DNA from: Gaiellales bacterium
GTDB lineage: Bacteria; Actinomycetota; Thermoleophilia; RBG-16-64-13
Direction of reading: 5' to 3'
DNA: 33,546 nucleotides
NCBI GenBank assembly: GCA_012719395.1
Contig: JAAYAL010000079.1
Span: 1-33,546, forward strand
A model generated the notes under the pieces. That model worked only from the letters and a program-made list of their open reading frames with translations, had not been told where the DNA came from and ran no database searches. Shown here piece by piece: positions 31,631-33,546 of this stretch. Position 1 is the first letter of the stretch, and each line of letters starts with the position of its first letter. Position numbers and translations under genes: made by a program.

Positions 31631-31695
31631 TTAAGAGGGTGCTGAAAAACAACAACCTCGGCCGCCGGAGCGGTCATTCTTCAGTACCCTGTTAA
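31631..31695. repeat. TTAA-bounded 65-base inverted-repeat element
   Basis: The left arm 31631-31649 (TTAAGAGGGTGCTGAAAAA) and the reverse complement of the right arm 31677-31695 agree at 16 of 19 positions, both arms ending in TTAA, around a 27-base centre. AGGGTGCTGAAAAA resembles terminal repeats of some insertion sequences as I recall them. It may be a miniature remnant of a mobile element between the divergent sbcD and TipAS genes, or a structured regulatory region. The right arm also carries GTACC/GGTAC (31684-31688, 31697-31701) and CCTGT/ACAGG (31688-31692, 31700-31704) dyads. Confidence 0.4.
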
Positions 31696-31834
31696 TGGTA
31701 CAGGCTGCGTCGGACAGAGAAGAGAGACGGCTTACTCGGGGGCACCCTCGGCCGAGGAACGTAGCCCATGCGAAGGTCCTCCGGCTATGCTGGCCCTGTT
31801 CGTCTCGCCGATGTGACCGCAGAGAGGTGCCCAC

Positions 31835-32284
31835 ATGAACACACCAGCCCCCGCCTCGCCCAACGGCCGGCGTATGGCCCAGGTCTCTGGTGACATCGAT
31901 CACGGGAAGTACCAGGAGGAAGCCAAGCGGCGTTGGGGTGACACCGACGCGTACGCCGAATCCGCCCGGCGCACGAGCCATTACTCCACGGAGGATTGGC
32001 AGCGCTACGAGGCTGCGAACGAGGAAGTGTGCAAGACCATCGCCGCGCCGATGGACCAAGGCGCCCCACCCACCGACCCCGGTGCCCTCGATGCGGTGGA
32101 ACAGGCTCGACTCCAGATCGACACCTGGTTCTACCCTTGCTCACGGGCTATGCATGCCGAGTTGGGCAAGATGTACGTGGCCGACCCCCGCTTCACCGCC
32201 ACCTACGACACGATCCGACCGGGCATGGCGCAGTACATATGCGATGCCACCCAGGCCAATCTGGCCCGGACAACGCCTCGGTGA
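31835..32284 (+). CDS. Stand-alone TipAS antibiotic-recognition domain protein
   Basis: 149 residues, an alpha-helical TipAS domain (PF07739). Signatures are HGKYQEEAKRRWGDTDAYAES, then RTSHYSTEDWQRYEAANEEV and DTWFYPCSRAMHAELGKMYVADPRFTA (given in parts). In TipAL this domain follows a MerR DNA-binding region and binds thiopeptide antibiotics; here no MerR part is encoded, so it resembles the short TipAS form that sequesters drug. The conserved Cys (FYPCS), which in TipAS forms a covalent bond with thiostrepton-class dehydroalanine, is present. ATG 31835 has AGAGAGG seven bases upstream. About 26 residues precede the domain. A thiopeptide or other stress ligand is likely but unproven. Confidence 0.88.
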   Translation: MNTPAPASPNGRRMAQVSGDIDHGKYQEEAKRRWGDTDAYAESARRTSHYSTEDWQRYEAANEEVCKTIAAPMDQGAPPTDPGALDAVEQARLQIDTWFYPCSRAMHAELGKMYVADPRFTATYDTIRPGMAQYICDATQANLARTTPR

Positions 32285-32418
32285 GCGCAGCCCGGCAGGC
32301 ATGCTTCGCCGCCCAGGGAACCATCGACATCATCATGACCACCACTCAGAGCCTCTTCACGCATGTGGTCAACAACATGGCCAAGACCCCGTATGTGGAC
32401 GGCGGGCCTGGCCGTTGA
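32281..32418 (+). CDS. Possible small ORF coupled to the TipAS gene
   Basis: A 45-codon frame starts at GTG 32281, overlapping the TipAS stop as GTGA, and ends at TGA 32416. Its product contains CFAAQGTIDIIMTTTQS and HVVNNMAKTPYVDGG. I recognise no family. Support is only the 4-base overlap; it may be chance or a decayed gene remnant. Its last bases lie in the hairpin at 32404-32441. I see nothing else between 32419 and 32538 apart from that hairpin. Confidence 0.25.
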   Translation: MSAARQACFAAQGTIDIIMTTTQSLFTHVVNNMAKTPYVDGGPGR

Positions 32419-32441
32419 GTAAAAGGAGTCCGGCAAGGCCC
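32404..32441 (+). terminator. Hairpin downstream of the TipAS gene
   Basis: GGGCCTGGCCG (32404-32414) and CGGCAAGGCCC (32431-32441) pair over 11 positions with one mismatch, around a 16-base A-rich loop. It lies in the space between convergent genes and could stop transcription from either side. There is no clear T-run. Confidence 0.4.
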
Positions 32442-32538
32442 ACTGCTGACGCACAAGGACGTGATGCCCAAACCAGCGCCGGAGACGATGCGGCCCATCC
32501 GTTTACCCACCAGCACTCCTTGGTACGCGCGGCAACAG

Positions 32539-33384
32539 TTACAGGACCTCCACCGACACCACCATGAACGGCGAGTACTTGCCCTCGCTCACCACGCTGT
32601 CCACGCTGGTGACCGGTACCAGCCGCAAGGGGCCCACCGACGCGCCCAGGGGGCTCGCGTCCATCTCGTAGGCCACAATGAGCCGCACCGATGCCGTGCT
32701 CTCAACGCCGGTCAGCCTGTCCCACACCTGATAGGTGCCCTGCTCGGCGGCGGCAAGCCGCTCAGCCTCCCAGACGCAGGGGAAGTTGTCCGAGGTGTTG
32801 ACCTTGAGCGGGCCCGAGCCCAATCCCCCCACCCGACTCAGTAGGTGGACCAGCGCCACGCCTTTGTATCGGTTCACGGCATAGGGCGGGTCGCCCTTGT
32901 GGACTCCCCAGAAGCCGGACACCGAATCCATGGCCCTGAGCTGAGCCATGGTGAACGATGTGGTTCCCGACGGGCCCGCCACCGTCAGAACCACCTCCCC
33001 AGCCGCAGTTGTGGTGGTAGGCCCAGCCGTGGTGGTCGATGTGCCCGGTATCCCCGTGGTGGAGCTGAAGCGGGTGGTTGAACCCGTGCCCCCTTGGCCA
33101 CTGGTCGCGGCGGAGCCGCCGGCCATTCCTCCGGGTGTGGTGGCGGCACTCGAGGCGTCACCCGCCATCCCAGGTCTCTTGGGCGCCGTGGTGGCCGTTA
33201 CCACCTGGGGCGTGCTGGTCGACACGCTGAGGGGGGTGCCGGCGGCCGTGTCCACGGATGTAGTGGTTCCATCCGGCCCCGCCCCGCAGCCCGCGCAAAG
33301 GACCAGCACGGCCACGAGAGCCAGCGCTGCGAAACCCACCACCACACACCCCCATGCAGACGACGCCTTCGACCGTCGCTTCAT
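32539..33384 (-). CDS. Lipoprotein with SUOX-fold (oxidoreductase molybdopterin-binding-like) domain
   Basis: 281 residues. ATG 33384 has GGAGGAGG four bases upstream. The signal peptide ends in the lipobox VLCAGC-G. About 110 residues of Thr, Ala, Gly and Pro follow (for example TTTAGPTTTTAAG), a flexible wall-spanning linker. The C-terminal about 145 residues, from VVLTVAGPSGTTSFTMAQL, resemble the sulfite-oxidase-type molybdopterin-binding fold: YKGVALVHLLSRVGG, VRLIVAYEMDASPLG and GPLRLVPV are characteristic. The motif area usually carrying the molybdenum-ligand Cys reads DNFPCVWEAE; whether this Cys binds a cofactor cannot be told. No Tat signal (twin Arg) is present, and Moco proteins normally need Tat, so it may be cofactor-free. 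It follows the SLH gene by 13 bases. Confidence 0.78.
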   Translation of the reverse strand: MKRRSKASSAWGCVVVGFAALALVAVLVLCAGCGAGPDGTTTSVDTAAGTPLSVSTSTPQVVTATTAPKRPGMAGDASSAATTPGGMAGGSAATSGQGGTGSTTRFSSTTGIPGTSTTTAGPTTTTAAGEVVLTVAGPSGTTSFTMAQLRAMDSVSGFWGVHKGDPPYAVNRYKGVALVHLLSRVGGLGSGPLKVNTSDNFPCVWEAERLAAAEQGTYQVWDRLTGVESTASVRLIVAYEMDASPLGASVGPLRLVPVTSVDSVVSEGKYSPFMVVSVEVL

Positions 33385-33397
33385 GTGACCTCCTCCG

Positions 33398-33546
33398 TCA
33401 ATTCCTTGGGCCGCCGTCGGCCCTGATCAGCATGGTGGCCGCCGCCAGGCGGCTGATGGCTTCCTGGGGAGCCAGATTGCCGGCCGAGGTACCCCGGGTG
33501 ATGCCCTGGTTCACGGCGAAGGCCATCTCCTCGCGCAGGCTGGCGC
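33398..33546 (-). CDS. C-terminal fragment of an SLH-domain surface protein
   Basis: The right edge cuts this gene; 48 codons and the TGA stop (33400-33398) are inside. The translation includes LREEMAFAVNQGITRGTSAG, then NLAPQEAISRLAAATMLIRA. This fits the last S-layer-homology repeat (pattern A-x-x-x-G-I/L-x-x-G ... F/L-x-P-x-x-x-I-x-R-x-x-A-A-x-x-I-x-R-A). SLH repeats bind pyruvylated secondary cell-wall polymers and hold proteins on the cell surface. It lies 13 bases upstream of the linker-bearing lipoprotein, so both may be co-transcribed envelope proteins. The N-terminal function is outside the window. Confidence 0.8.
   Translation of the reverse strand, partial: ASLREEMAFAVNQGITRGTSAGNLAPQEAISRLAAATMLIRADGGPRN

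Noticed and set aside
1-33546. CRISPR arrays, tRNA or rRNA genes, complete insertion sequences or prophage genes
   Set aside because: No regularly spaced repeats, cloverleaf or rRNA sequence, transposase, integrase or phage structural gene was seen.

Overview
The window is GC-rich bacterial DNA, densely coded, with GTG and ATG starts and many 1-20 base gene overlaps. Several secreted lipoproteins carry Thr-rich linkers after the lipobox Cys, and a partial S-layer-homology (SLH) protein lies at the right edge. Together these suggest a high-GC Gram-positive lineage, probably Actinomycetota and perhaps an uncultivated anaerobic one. That placement is inference; no rRNA or taxonomic marker is present.

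Layout. (1) 25-3082, minus: a FecCD/BtuFCD-type metal-chelate or corrinoid importer (permease, ATPase, lipoprotein binding protein) behind a candidate promoter with an unusual 20-base spacer and a dyad, plus a structured leader. (2) 3422-4030: an unrecognised lipoprotein. (3) 4178-16871, minus: the centre of the window, a nine-gene operon ending in a perfect 32-base palindrome and followed by a TetR regulator. In order of transcription: HyuA-like subunit, acetone-carboxylase-gamma-like subunit, divergent UroD-fold protein, second HyuA-like subunit, HyuB-like subunit, AMP-forming acyl-CoA ligase, zinc alcohol dehydrogenase, DUF35 protein, thiolase. (4) 17197-18546: a lipoprotein serpin. (5) 18767-22746, plus: an MFS exporter, a CaCA cation exchanger and a K+/H+ antiporter. 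(6) 22759-24940, minus: a Nat-type ABC exporter. (7) 24957-25412: a hicBA toxin-antitoxin pair with a perfect inverted repeat at its start. (8) 25436-27202: an unrecognised protein with transglutaminase-like features. (9) 27326-31545: sbcDC. (10) 31835-32284: a stand-alone TipAS domain protein. (11) 32539-33546: a SUOX-fold-like lipoprotein and the C-terminal end of an SLH protein.

How region 3 may work. Two HyuA-like, one HyuB-like and one gamma-like subunit match the alpha/alpha'/beta/gamma composition known for acetophenone carboxylase rather than the simpler acetone carboxylase. The neighbours supply the flanking steps: a secondary alcohol is oxidised to a ketone (ADH), the ketone is carboxylated with ATP to a beta-keto acid, the acid is activated by the AMP ligase, and the beta-ketoacyl-CoA is cleaved by the thiolase (with DUF35) to acyl-CoA plus acetyl-CoA. 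A good sigma70-like promoter (TTGACC-17-TAGACT) followed by a GAACGTTC-containing dyad lies upstream of the first gene and is a plausible TetR target. The substrate cannot be fixed from sequence. The UroD-fold protein embedded among the carboxylase genes lacks the His-x-Cys zinc motif of corrinoid methyltransferases and is the least explained part of the system.
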